From Cytophagales bacterium (lineage in GTDB: Bacteria; Bacteroidota; Bacteroidia; Cytophagales; Cyclobacteriaceae), in NCBI GenBank assembly GCA_033344775.1, contig JAWPMT010000003.1, positions 62,001-126,000 on the forward strand: a stretch of 64,000 nucleotides of DNA. Direction: 5' to 3'. The position numbers and the translations under genes are program-made. The notes beneath the pieces were generated by a model, which ran no database searches, was not told the origin of the DNA, and saw nothing but the letters and a program-made list of their open reading frames with translations. Positions 17,369 to 25,555 of this stretch are shown one piece after another (position 1 is the first letter of the stretch; the number at the start of each line of letters is the position of its first letter).

Positions 17369-17887
17369 TCAATCCACGAAAACCAGCTTTGCTGAAACCT
17401 TGATTTCATCCCCGATCAACTGGTCCATGGCTCCAAAATCCAGGTTGAATTCACTTCGGAGAATCAAGACTTCTGCTGTAAGAATAAGAGAAGTGTCAAG
17501 ATGCTCGATTTGGTACGGAATCACTACCTCGCGCTCTTCTGACTTGATTCTCAATCGTCCGTTGATTTGATTTTCGGAAGTAGAAAGAAGGATGCTATTG
17601 CTGCTAAATGTCATCGTCGGAAAACGTTTAGCATCCAGATAGACAGGTCCTTTCAGTGTTTCATCCCGTGTGGATTCTTCCGTATAGATACTTGCGACCT
17701 GGATCGTTCCTTCAATTTGCGAGATGTAGTCATTTTCCATAGTGAGGGATGCGTCAAATGCGCCAAAGTTTCCCTCGACGGTAAGGAAACCCATGTGCGT
17801 TATCATGAATGAAAGCTCCGAACGCTCGTTATTCAGGACAAGCGTTCGGTTTTGCATACCTGGGTTCACCCAGAAAAGCAGGATCAT
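17369..17887 (-). CDS. Divergent YceI-like protein
   Basis: 172 residues from ATG 17887, four bases after the stop of the upstream YceI gene; a TTG at 17902 inside that gene is the alternative. The protein follows the YceI plan: LVLNNERSELSFMITHMGFLTVEGNFGAFDASL, LKGPVYLDAKRFPTMTFSS, INGRLRIKSEEREVVIPY, FNLDFGAMDQLIGDEIKVSAKLVFVD. The signal peptide is short (ILLFWVNPG) and not convincing. It is co-transcribed with the gene at 17892-18476 and probably with the one at 16311. Confidence 0.8.
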   Translation of the reverse strand: MILLFWVNPGMQNRTLVLNNERSELSFMITHMGFLTVEGNFGAFDASLTMENDYISQIEGTIQVASIYTEESTRDETLKGPVYLDAKRFPTMTFSSNSILLSTSENQINGRLRIKSEEREVVIPYQIEHLDTSLILTAEVLILRSEFNLDFGAMDQLIGDEIKVSAKLVFVD

Positions 17888-17891
17888 TATA

Positions 17892-18476
17892 TTACTCAGC
17901 AAGGGCCAGGATAATCAAAGTGATTTTTACCTCATCTCCGATAAGACTGGTACCATTGGGCAGTTTCCGGTCAAAACTTACACCATAGTCCTGTCGGTTG
18001 ATAGAAATGGAGGCTTCTGCTGCAATAGATTGCTTTCTGGTGGGTAGGTCTGGCAATGGCCCGTTTATCGTAAACGGAAGGGCTACTTCACGCGTTGTGC
18101 CGTGGATCGTCAGGTCACCAATGAGTAGGCTTTGTCCTTCTTCTACGGAAGTGCTTTTACTTTGGAAAGTGATCTCAGGATAAGTGGCTGCATCCAGAAA
18201 AGCAGGACTCTTCACGGCCTCTTCACCACCAGAATTGTTGGCATCATAGCTATTGACTTTTATGATCGCTTCGGCAGCGGTTTTGTTTAAGTCGTTGGCG
18301 TCATAAGTGATGCTTCCTGAGACATCTTTGAACCTCCCAACAACATCCACTACACCGAATCGTTGGATTCGAATCTGGACCGAACTGTGACCTGGGTCAA
18401 TAACATAGTTTTGAGCGGTGGCTATGCTGCACAGTAGCATGAAAGCTGCCAGACTAAAAAGTGATCTTGTTTTCAT
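17892..18476 (-). CDS. YceI-family periplasmic protein
   Basis: 194 residues from ATG 18476, which starts a good signal peptide (RSLFSLAAFMLLCSIATAQ); an upstream TTG is rejected. Complete YceI domain: YVIDPGHSSVQIRIQRFGVVDVVGRFKDVSGSI, VKSPAFLDAATYPEITFQSKS, LIGDLTIHGTTREVALPF, INRQDYGVSFDRKLPNG, IGDEVKITLII. Known relatives bind polyisoprenoid lipids or quinone-like ligands. First gene of a tandem three-gene YceI cluster. Confidence 0.9.
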   Translation of the reverse strand: MKTRSLFSLAAFMLLCSIATAQNYVIDPGHSSVQIRIQRFGVVDVVGRFKDVSGSITYDANDLNKTAAEAIIKVNSYDANNSGGEEAVKSPAFLDAATYPEITFQSKSTSVEEGQSLLIGDLTIHGTTREVALPFTINGPLPDLPTRKQSIAAEASISINRQDYGVSFDRKLPNGTSLIGDEVKITLIILALAE

Positions 18477-18562
18477 TTTTCGATTTTGATCTTGGTAAAG
18501 CCCAAGCTTATTTGGAAAAATGGCCCGTGTCGACAATCCCTGTAAGATTTTCCCTGTTTTTG

Positions 18563-18608
18563 AACCCTGTCAGGGTTTCTTAACGCCGGATATAACCCTG
18601 TTAAGGTT
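18563..18608. repeat. AACCCTG-type short inverted repeats
   Basis: AACCCTG/CAGGGTT forms a 15-base near-palindrome at 18563-18577, and AACCCTGTTAAGGTT follows at 18594-18608. The same AACCCT theme recurs as a longer stem at 25482-25527. It lies between the YceI operon promoter region and the convergent-orientation end of the AraC gene, whose stop overlaps the last bases. Likely a dispersed intergenic repeat. Confidence 0.4.
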
Positions 18609-19752
18609 AGGTCAAACTACCCCTGTAGGAGGAAGGCGTCATCCCCTGGTGCTTTTTGAAGGCATTGTTAAAGGAAGTTTTGTTGTTGAATCCGACTTCA
18701 TGTGCAATTTGAAGTAAGGTCTTATCTGGTTCTTCAGCGATCTTTTTCTTGGCTTCTGTTACTCGATATTGATTGATGAAATCAAAGAAATTCTTTTGCA
18801 GGTTTTCGTTGATTACCTGAGACAAATGATTGGGAGACATTTCCAGTTGTTTAGCTACATCTGTGAGTCGAAGCTCGCGGTTGATGTAGAGTGATTGAGA
18901 CTCCACAGCCTCGACTACTTTCTGTATGTACGCTTTTGAAGCATTGGGAGACAAGCTTGATTTTTCATAGCGAACTGGTTTCAATTCTTCGGCATAATCG
19001 AAAAAAAGCTGTGGAAATTTGATCGCCTGATACATGAGACAATAGATCGCTAGGGACAATGGCACCACATAGAAATAATCCGCGTGCCGACGATAGATTC
19101 CGGTGATAAACTGAAAACCGATGAACGTGCCTACGGCCGATACAATGATGATGGTAAACAAGAAAAACATCCGTTGCCAGAGGTAACCTTTCTGCAGCAA
19201 ATTGGAGTATTCTTTTTGCAATTCTATCTGGCATTGATGCAGGTTGCGGTAGGCTAGCAGGGCATAGATAATCAGATGTATGAATTGCCCAAAAGCCACG
19301 GTGCCATATACATACTGCCAAAACGTTATCGGTTCCCGGTTCATGTGATCAAAAACCGTCAATAAACCATAATCTACGGATCTCCAGGTATGTAAATCAT
19401 GGGTCAAAAAGGGTAATATCACCACAAAAACCAGAAAAGGAACAAAGTGCAAAAATGCTTTTCGGTTGAAGTTCCAGGAAAGTGGGCAGCTCGCTTTGGA
19501 GTAGCAATAGAGCAAAGGGCCCAACAGTAACCAGGAACCATATCGAGTACCAAAAAACAATCCCGATGGTATTTCCCATCGGTTTCGAATGGCCAGAAAT
19601 TCTGTTTGATACCAGGCTAGCGCAAAAACAATCGCGATAAGGAGGAAGGCTGCTAACTTGTTTTGCGCTTTTATTGTGCTGAAAGAAAAAGCCAGAAAGA
19701 GGGCTTGCCCTATGGTAAATAATCCAAGTATGGAGGCGACATCCAAATGCAT
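18607..19752 (-). CDS. Membrane-anchored AraC-family transcriptional regulator
   Basis: 381 residues. The first ~240 contain about seven hydrophobic helices (SILGLFTIGQALFLAFSF, LAAFLLIAIVFALAW, SWLLLGPLLYCYS, FVPFLVFVVILPFL, VAFGQFIHLIIYALLAY, FFLFTIIIVSAVGTFIGF, VVPLSLAIYCLMYQ). The C-terminal ~100 residues carry the AraC double HTH: LRLTDVAKQLEMSPNHLSQVINEN and LLQIAHEVGFNNKTSFNNAFKKHQGMTPSSYR. This seven-helix/AraC layout is common in Bacteroidota and presumably senses a membrane or external signal. It lies upstream of the YceI cluster in the same orientation, so that cluster is a possible target. Confidence 0.9.
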   Translation of the reverse strand: MHLDVASILGLFTIGQALFLAFSFSTIKAQNKLAAFLLIAIVFALAWYQTEFLAIRNRWEIPSGLFFGTRYGSWLLLGPLLYCYSKASCPLSWNFNRKAFLHFVPFLVFVVILPFLTHDLHTWRSVDYGLLTVFDHMNREPITFWQYVYGTVAFGQFIHLIIYALLAYRNLHQCQIELQKEYSNLLQKGYLWQRMFFLFTIIIVSAVGTFIGFQFITGIYRRHADYFYVVPLSLAIYCLMYQAIKFPQLFFDYAEELKPVRYEKSSLSPNASKAYIQKVVEAVESQSLYINRELRLTDVAKQLEMSPNHLSQVINENLQKNFFDFINQYRVTEAKKKIAEEPDKTLLQIAHEVGFNNKTSFNNAFKKHQGMTPSSYRGSLT

Positions 19753-19844
19753 GCAATAAACCTAAAGAAGTTCCGGCTGGTTTCCCTGAAAAATGTGATG
19801 AGTGAACGGATCAATGATTATCTTTCACCATCAAAGCAATTGCG

Positions 19845-20312
19845 ATGCAATACATTACTATTGAATCACCTGCGAAAAAAACTGTAGTTTGGAGTAGAGG
19901 AGTTAGATTATTCCTTGGATTATTTCTTGTGATTTATGGTTTTACTTATTTCACAAGGGGGGAAGATCCGGCGAGCTTATTATATTATAGTTTAGGTGTC
20001 ATGGCACTTGTGGGAGGAACACTGACCCTTTTCTACTATGTAAAAGGGCCCTATCTTCGGGTAAATAGCAACGAATTGAAATTCAAACTCAGTTTGCGAG
20101 ATTCGGAGCACACCATTTCCTGGTTAAGTTTGCAGTCCATCAGGTTCGAAAAACGCAATGTCTACTTTGAGGTGATTGATAAGGGCGAGTGGCCTGTTCA
20201 TTTCAACTGTTCCAAGGATAACTTCGATGCCATTAAAAGGGCTTTACGACATCAAGCTAACGAATACAGAATTGAAGTGAAGGAGCAGGAATACATAAAT
20301 GCTTCTTCTTGA
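19845..20312 (+). CDS. Small membrane protein with two TM helices, unknown function
   Basis: 155 residues. Two transmembrane helices at about 20-38 and 47-65 (GVRLFLGLFLVIYGFTYF, LYYSLGVMALVGGTLTLFYYV), followed by a ~90-residue cytoplasmic domain that resembles a PH-like barrel (YLRVNSNELKFKLSLRDSEHTISWLSLQSIRFEKRN...). Such two-TM plus PH-like proteins are widespread, without a clear role. Divergent from the AraC regulator with 92 bases between them. Confidence 0.7.
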   Translation: MQYITIESPAKKTVVWSRGVRLFLGLFLVIYGFTYFTRGEDPASLLYYSLGVMALVGGTLTLFYYVKGPYLRVNSNELKFKLSLRDSEHTISWLSLQSIRFEKRNVYFEVIDKGEWPVHFNCSKDNFDAIKRALRHQANEYRIEVKEQEYINASS

Positions 20313-20405
20313 CATAAGCACAATTCCTTGCTGACAATAATATCGCGATGACAGAATACCTTTTACCCTTCATTCCCTAAAAGGAAGGTCGAAAATTTTA
20401 TGGGT

Positions 20406-20420
20406 CGCCCTTTAGGGGCG
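20406..20420. repeat. Short GC-rich hairpin
   Basis: CGCCC and GGGCG pair around TTTAG, and a further GGAC/GTCC pair lies just downstream (20421-20428). The stretch is far more GC-rich than its surroundings. Probably a fragment of a dispersed intergenic repeat; no T-tract for termination. Confidence 0.3.
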
Positions 20421-20514
20421 GGACGGTCCGCCGCGCGGTAAATTCAAATGATTTTCTAATCTGTTAGCGTAGAATTAATTTGAAATTTAATAGGGTTGCC
20501 TATTTTCGCTGCTT

Positions 20515-21207
20515 ATGGCATTGAAAGTAATCGGCGCAGGTGGCCCCAGAACAGGAACAGCTTCCTTAAAAGTAGCTTTAGAAACTTTAGGTTTTGGTAA
20601 GTGCTACCATATGGAGTGGGTATTCAACAATACCCATCAGGTAAAACTTTGGCAAGAACTTTACGAAACAGGGACGACCAATTTCGATGAGTTGTTCGAT
20701 GGCTTTCAAAGTACCGTGGACTTTCCGGGTCATTTGAATTACAAAATATTCATGGAGCAGTATCCCGATGCCAAAGTGATCCTTTCAGAGCGAGATCCTG
20801 ATCTTTGGTATGAAAGTTCGCTTCGCACCGTATATTCCGTCACTCCGAAAACGTTTTGGGAAAAGCTGGGAATGCTCGGTAAGATGATCCGATCCAAGCG
20901 TTTTCGCGAATTAGCAGGAGCCTTCCGATTAGTCGAGAAATACATTTGGAAAGGATTCTACGGCAATCAGTTCAGCAACAAAGAAAAAGCCATAGCACTG
21001 TATAAGAAGCATAACGAAGAGGTGAAAGCGCATGTGCCCGCAGATAAATTATTGATCTTCAGACCCGAGGATGGATGGGAGCCACTTTGTAAGTTCTTAG
21101 AAGTCCCTGTGCCGGAGATCCCTTATCCGCGAAAGAATCAACGAAAAGATTTTCAAGAGCAGCTCTCCAAAATGATCAATACCGGAGAGAAGCTGGAGTT
21201 GAAGTAA
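20515..21207 (+). CDS. P-loop sulfotransferase-like protein
   Basis: 230 residues. The N-terminal motif VIGAGGPRTGTASLKVALETLGFGKCYHM is the PAPS 5'-phosphosulfate loop of the sulfotransferase family that includes many bacterial and fungal proteins of this size. YPDAKVILSERDPDLWYESS is the 3'-phosphate-binding strand and helix, and LLIFRPEDGWEPLCKFLEVPVPEIPYPRKN is the family's C-terminal signature. It would transfer sulfate from PAPS to a small molecule; the acceptor is unknown. No PAPS synthesis genes are nearby. A weak -33/-7 pair (TTTG, 18 bases, TATTTTCG) precedes the gene. Confidence 0.88.
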   Translation: MALKVIGAGGPRTGTASLKVALETLGFGKCYHMEWVFNNTHQVKLWQELYETGTTNFDELFDGFQSTVDFPGHLNYKIFMEQYPDAKVILSERDPDLWYESSLRTVYSVTPKTFWEKLGMLGKMIRSKRFRELAGAFRLVEKYIWKGFYGNQFSNKEKAIALYKKHNEEVKAHVPADKLLIFRPEDGWEPLCKFLEVPVPEIPYPRKNQRKDFQEQLSKMINTGEKLELK

Positions 21208-21382
21208 AAAACATTTCGTCATTCCCACGGTCATAGCAATTTCTTTGTGATAGCATCATACTAAACTGACCTGCCACACATCGATACAGGCCGGAATCTC
21301 GAGAAAAGGAGTGCCTGCTTAATTTTATTGAGATTTCGGGATTCCGCCTTGCTCCACCCGAAACGACGGCAATAAATTTTTC

Positions 21383-22978
21383 CTAATTCCCGTACAGCGA
21401 ATACCTTTCCCCTTTAAACACCAGGTCGAACTGCGCCCAGCTCTTTTCCCCAGTTCCTTTCGCATCTTTAAATAATACACGACATTCAAAGACAACTTCA
21501 TCACCTTTCAGCTCGATCAATTTGGAATGTGGCGTATCTTGTTTGACCCGGATGTTCCCTGCAATGATCAATCGATTTCCGGTTCTGGGCAATATGTCTA
21601 CATCGCTGGTGATTGGAGAATACATGTCCAGTCCACGTTCTTTTCCATATTGCCAAACTTGTTGAATGGTACGGTTTTCTTCATCTATCTGATATTCCAC
21701 GGCACGTGAGTAAGTTGGATTATTGCTCAGATTACGTGCCAGTCCATTGTCGAATATCAACAACCGACCATCACCTAGCCAGTTCAAAGAATGCTGCCCT
21801 GTACTCCACTCAAAATCATCTGCGGGTTGTGAGCCTTGTTGTACACTGGCCGGAAGCGGCTGTCCGTTTTTGTCTAGCGCGGTAAGTAAGAAGTTTTTTG
21901 TTTCACGTCCGTTACCTGCTCTTCCGGCTTTACCCCAGGCCACATGTGGAGCGAGAATCCATTGTGGGTTGTTATCGGTATCCACTTTCACAATGCCTTG
22001 ATTCCTGCCCGAAGCAATGATGGATCCATCTTCTGTCATGGCAATGCTATTGAGATGAAACCAGTCTGCGGCAAAGTCCAGGCTATAGTCTTCCTGAAAT
22101 ACAGCACGGTCAATGTCCAATACTTCAGCCAAATCCCAGTGCTTGCCGGGACGATTTTCCCGTCGGTTCCATTCGACTACATGATCGAAGCGTGTCACTA
22201 CCTGGCGGCCATCTGATCTACGAACTGCTGCATCTTTACGGGAACCACCCATCACAACATTTCCGTTGGGTAATTCTTCCAGATAGTGATTTCCTGCGAA
22301 ATTGAATAGTTGTTCTTTTTTGACTTCTCTTCCGAGATTATCCAATTCATAAAGGTCGATCCAATCCAGGTACAACCAATTGCCAAGGCTGTTTCGAAGC
22401 GCAGAATAGGTGATCTGACCCGTGCTACTCATGTCCATGAACCAACGGATGTCCCCCGCATCGTCAAAAATGATGGTATATGACTGGAATTTACCATTAT
22501 TGGCGATCAACATTTCGATCAGATGCATGCCCGGCTCCATCTTCGAGCGATCGATTTGATCAATTTCTACAGTGGGGAAAAATTCCGGTAGTGGATCCGT
22601 TCCTAATGTAAAACTCTTAGAGAAAGTTTGATCTTCTTGTGTCGTTAATTCCAGCACGACTTCATTGCTGGTACCTGCATATAGGCCTAGTACAGGAATA
22701 CTGTGTCTCGTTGAAAAGGATGAATAAGATTTTTTAATTGGGTTTTTACCCTTCACTTCCACTTTTACTTTGACTGGCTGGGTTGTCTTGAAATCGAACT
22801 TACCCCCCAGTGGAACACGCTTAAAGGGATTGACTTGAGCGCTGACCTTGCCTTCAATTAGTTCTTCAAAACTTTTTGGGCCGGAATCACATGCTTGAAG
22901 CAAAAGAACAATGATGAAGACGCTGATCACTCTTGAGAAAAGCTGTAACGAAGTGCTGTGCGAGAAAGGTCGAATCAT
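21383..22978 (-). CDS. Arylsulfotransferase (ASST)-family lipoprotein
   Basis: 531 residues. Lipobox VLLLQACDS (Cys30). An N-terminal Ig-like domain (about 45-125) precedes a six-bladed-propeller catalytic domain. Propeller hallmarks are GDIRWFMDMS, NHYLEELPNGNVVMGG, DWFHLNSIAMTEDGSIIASGRNQGIVKVD (His308 is the candidate in HLNSI) and WSTGQHSLNWLGDGRLLIFDNG, the second conserved His. ASST enzymes are PAPS-independent and move sulfate between phenols through a sulfo-histidine. The gene is next to, but convergent with, the P-loop sulfotransferase, so shared regulation is not implied. Confidence 0.88.
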   Translation of the reverse strand: MIRPFSHSTSLQLFSRVISVFIIVLLLQACDSGPKSFEELIEGKVSAQVNPFKRVPLGGKFDFKTTQPVKVKVEVKGKNPIKKSYSSFSTRHSIPVLGLYAGTSNEVVLELTTQEDQTFSKSFTLGTDPLPEFFPTVEIDQIDRSKMEPGMHLIEMLIANNGKFQSYTIIFDDAGDIRWFMDMSSTGQITYSALRNSLGNWLYLDWIDLYELDNLGREVKKEQLFNFAGNHYLEELPNGNVVMGGSRKDAAVRRSDGRQVVTRFDHVVEWNRRENRPGKHWDLAEVLDIDRAVFQEDYSLDFAADWFHLNSIAMTEDGSIIASGRNQGIVKVDTDNNPQWILAPHVAWGKAGRAGNGRETKNFLLTALDKNGQPLPASVQQGSQPADDFEWSTGQHSLNWLGDGRLLIFDNGLARNLSNNPTYSRAVEYQIDEENRTIQQVWQYGKERGLDMYSPITSDVDILPRTGNRLIIAGNIRVKQDTPHSKLIELKGDEVVFECRVLFKDAKGTGEKSWAQFDLVFKGERYSLYGN

Positions 22979-23160
22979 AAATCAGTAGTACAATCCCACA
23001 AATGTAGGAACTAGTGGTCATTGAACACTTGTCGTTGACCTTACGAACTTCAGCAATTTCAAGCTGTATGTACGGTAACCCAAGCCATTCGTCATATATT
23101 TCAATCCTAATTGTATATGATCCCGTAATTTGATTTGTAAGTAAAATCTCTCCTGACCCT

Positions 23161-24294
23161 ATGAGAAAATTATTATCCCTTCTTGCCCTTTGCACTACTT
23201 TGATGGCTTTTGGCAATCCCCCGTTCATGAAACTTGGAACACCTGACATCAAGTCCATGGGTGTGTTAGAGTTTTCAGAAGACGGCATTTTGTTTATTGG
23301 TGACTCGAAAAATGCGACCATTTACGCGGTTGATTTACAGGAGTCTGCCGGAACCGTAGACAAAGCATTGATCATTCCGAATTTGGAAACGAAACTGGCT
23401 GCCTTGCTAGGTACCATCGATGATGACATCCTGATCCATGACCTGGCTGTAAATCCAGTCTCCAAGAATGCTTATATCAGCGTTTCGCGGGGCCGGGCCA
23501 ACTGGACATCTAACTGGCAAATGCCCAAAGAATTGACCGATGCCACAATCCTTGTTCGGGTTACACCGACAGGTGGTATTGAGGAAGTTTCTTTAGAAGA
23601 AGTGCTTTTTGCTCAGGCATCTATCCCTAATCCGGTAGCTGCCGACAAAATGCATACCTGGAAGAAAGCACCACTTCGTGCGGATGCTATCTCTGATATC
23701 GCCTATAAGAATGGTTCACTGTATGTTGCTGGACTTTCCAATGAAGAGTTTGCTTCCTCGATGTGGGTACTGCCTTATCCCTTTTCAGGCGAAGCTCAGG
23801 CTTCTTCTTTGGAGATCTATCACGGAGCACATGGTAAATACGAGACACATTCTCCGGTAAGGGCATTCTTGCCATACGACATTCAAAACAAAGAGCAATT
23901 GTTAGCCGCCTATCTGTGCACGCCGCTGGTGACCTTTGAAACTTCTAACCTGCAAGGTGGCAAACACGTAAAAGGAAGAACCATCGCAGAATTTGGTGCA
24001 GGAAACTTTCCAATTGATATGGTGGCTTATCAAAGTAATGGTAACGACTACATTGTGATGTCAAATAGTCAACTGCCTTTAATGGTGATTGATCCGAAAG
24101 ACATTGAAGCCTATGAAGGCCAAATTACTGAGGAAGTAGAAGGGTATCTAGCGGGTGTGAAGTACACGCCTCGAGCAGGATCAGGTATCTACCAACTGGC
24201 TGATTTCGGTGAAAAATACATCCTGGCGACCCAGCGTCTGGCAGGAGGAAAATTAGCTTTGGTCTCACTCAGCAAATCAAGGTTACGACCTTGA
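23161..24294 (+). CDS. Secreted beta-propeller-like protein, unknown function
   Basis: 377 residues with a signal peptide (LLSLLALCTTLMAFGN). The mature protein has repeated beta-propeller-like strands: MGVLEFSEDGILFIGDSKNATIYAVDL, DILIHDLAVNPVSKNAYISVSRG, ADAISDIAYKNGSLYVAGLSNEEF and FPIDMVAYQSNGNDYIVMSNSQ. I do not recognise a named family. It overlaps the next gene by four bases (TTGA), so the two secreted proteins are translationally coupled and probably work together. Confidence 0.75.
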   Translation: MRKLLSLLALCTTLMAFGNPPFMKLGTPDIKSMGVLEFSEDGILFIGDSKNATIYAVDLQESAGTVDKALIIPNLETKLAALLGTIDDDILIHDLAVNPVSKNAYISVSRGRANWTSNWQMPKELTDATILVRVTPTGGIEEVSLEEVLFAQASIPNPVAADKMHTWKKAPLRADAISDIAYKNGSLYVAGLSNEEFASSMWVLPYPFSGEAQASSLEIYHGAHGKYETHSPVRAFLPYDIQNKEQLLAAYLCTPLVTFETSNLQGGKHVKGRTIAEFGAGNFPIDMVAYQSNGNDYIVMSNSQLPLMVIDPKDIEAYEGQITEEVEGYLAGVKYTPRAGSGIYQLADFGEKYILATQRLAGGKLALVSLSKSRLRP

Positions 24295-25478
24295 TCCATT
24301 TGCTAAATTTCCAAAAGGCGGCTTCCTTATTAGGGGCCGTCTTTCTTTTTTTGGGCTTTTCTATACAGGGCCAGGAAATTAATTTCTCCTCAGAATCTGA
24401 TCCAGGATCAGCAAACTATGGTCAGGTAAAGATTTCTTTGCCTTCAGACCTAATGTCTTCCATGGCAGCGTCGAAAGAAATTCCTTTTAAAAAACTTTTC
24501 AGAGTTTATGTCGGAGATCAGATTCCCAATGATCCTACCATGCCATCGGTCGCTGGCAAATATGAGATTGCTGGTAGTACGATGATTTTCAATCCACGTT
24601 TTGATCCGCCACCGGGCGTTACCTACACTATGGTTTTTGAGGTGAGTGAGGCTTATTCATTGATTGCTCAATCCAGACCAAATGGTTTGCCGAATAGTGT
24701 CCAGGAAACTTTTCAATTTCCAACACTACAACCTATTTACGGAAAAGCCATTGGAGCGATTTATCCCTTGGCCGATGTGCTACCGGCCAATCTGCTGCGG
24801 ATGTATGTTTACTTTAATCAACCAATGGGACTCACCAATCCCCATGATCATGTCTGGTTGATCAACGAAGCGGGTGAACGCATCAATACGCCATTTGTTG
24901 AAATCACCGAAGGGCTTTGGAATGCCAACCGGACCCGGCTGACCTTGTTTTTTCATCCGGGTAGGGTGAAACGAGGAGTTGGACCCAACCTGACCATGGG
25001 CGCTGTTTTGGAGCCTGGGAATAGTTATCAGTTGTCTTTTGATCCTGAATGGAAGGATGCATTAGGAAGAGCAATCGGCGAAACTTCTCCTAAATCTTTT
25101 CGGGTTTCAGAAGCAGATCGAAATAGGATCAATCCCCAAAATTGGACCATTCAGGCACCTATGTCCGGATCCATTGAACCTATTCAAATCAATTGGTCAA
25201 AACCATTGGATTACGCCTTAGCGAAAAGAATGATCAGTGTCATTCATGAAAATCAAGACGTCCCTGTGATCGCTGAGCTTTTTGATCATGAAAGACAACT
25301 TCAATTAATTCCCTCCTCTGAATGGAGTGCTGGGAAGTACTTCCTTGAAATAGATCCCAGGCTTGAGGACCTGGCTGGAAATACGGCCTTTCACCTGTTC
25401 GATACGGCCACAAGTTCCATGGAAGATCCAAAGGGGAGGGATGTGGCGCCCATGAGGATTCCTTTTGAGATAGAATAA
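24291..25478 (+). CDS. Secreted protein with Ig-like (SbsA-type) domains, unknown function
   Basis: 395 residues. The only start that keeps the signal peptide (AASLLGAVFLFLGFSIQGQ) is TTG at 24291, overlapping the previous stop as TTGA; TTG 24300 is the alternative. The next ATG lies deep in the domain. The body has Ig-like strands typical of bacterial surface proteins: GSTMIFNPRFDPPPGVTYTMVFE, LLRMYVYFNQPMGLTNP, RLTLFFHPGRVKRG and a final YFLEIDPRLEDLAGNTAFHLFD, which resembles Big_5/SbsA modules. A coupled start suggests fixed stoichiometry with the propeller protein. Confidence 0.75.
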   Translation: MIHLLNFQKAASLLGAVFLFLGFSIQGQEINFSSESDPGSANYGQVKISLPSDLMSSMAASKEIPFKKLFRVYVGDQIPNDPTMPSVAGKYEIAGSTMIFNPRFDPPPGVTYTMVFEVSEAYSLIAQSRPNGLPNSVQETFQFPTLQPIYGKAIGAIYPLADVLPANLLRMYVYFNQPMGLTNPHDHVWLINEAGERINTPFVEITEGLWNANRTRLTLFFHPGRVKRGVGPNLTMGAVLEPGNSYQLSFDPEWKDALGRAIGETSPKSFRVSEADRNRINPQNWTIQAPMSGSIEPIQINWSKPLDYALAKRMISVIHENQDVPVIAELFDHERQLQLIPSSEWSAGKYFLEIDPRLEDLAGNTAFHLFDTATSSMEDPKGRDVAPMRIPFEIE

Positions 25479-25481
25479 TAC

Positions 25482-25527
25482 AACCCTAACAAGGTTCTTT
25501 ACGGAATAGATTAACCTTGTTAGGGTT
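25482..25527. terminator. 15-bp perfect inverted repeat between convergent genes
   Basis: AACCCTAACAAGGTT (25482-25496) pairs exactly with AACCTTGTTAGGGTT (25513-25527) around a 16-base loop. It sits four bases after the stop of the secreted-protein gene and 28 bases from the end of the convergent acyltransferase, so a bidirectional transcript end is likely. It shares the AACCCT motif with the repeat at 18563. No clean T-tract is present, so a dispersed repeat is the alternative. Confidence 0.5.
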
Positions 25528-25555
25528 ATAAAGGAGCGATGAGGCGCTCGAAGCG

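Noticed and set aside
21209-21378. Possible degenerate MITE with GTCATTCCC- and GGAATCTC-type arms between the two sulfotransferase genes
   Set aside because: The arms match only in short pieces with gaps, so no boundaries can be defended.
22887-23321. 144-codon open frame on the minus strand
   Set aside because: It overlaps the start of the AssT lipoprotein and of the propeller gene, has no coherent domain or signal peptide, and is explained as antisense shadow.
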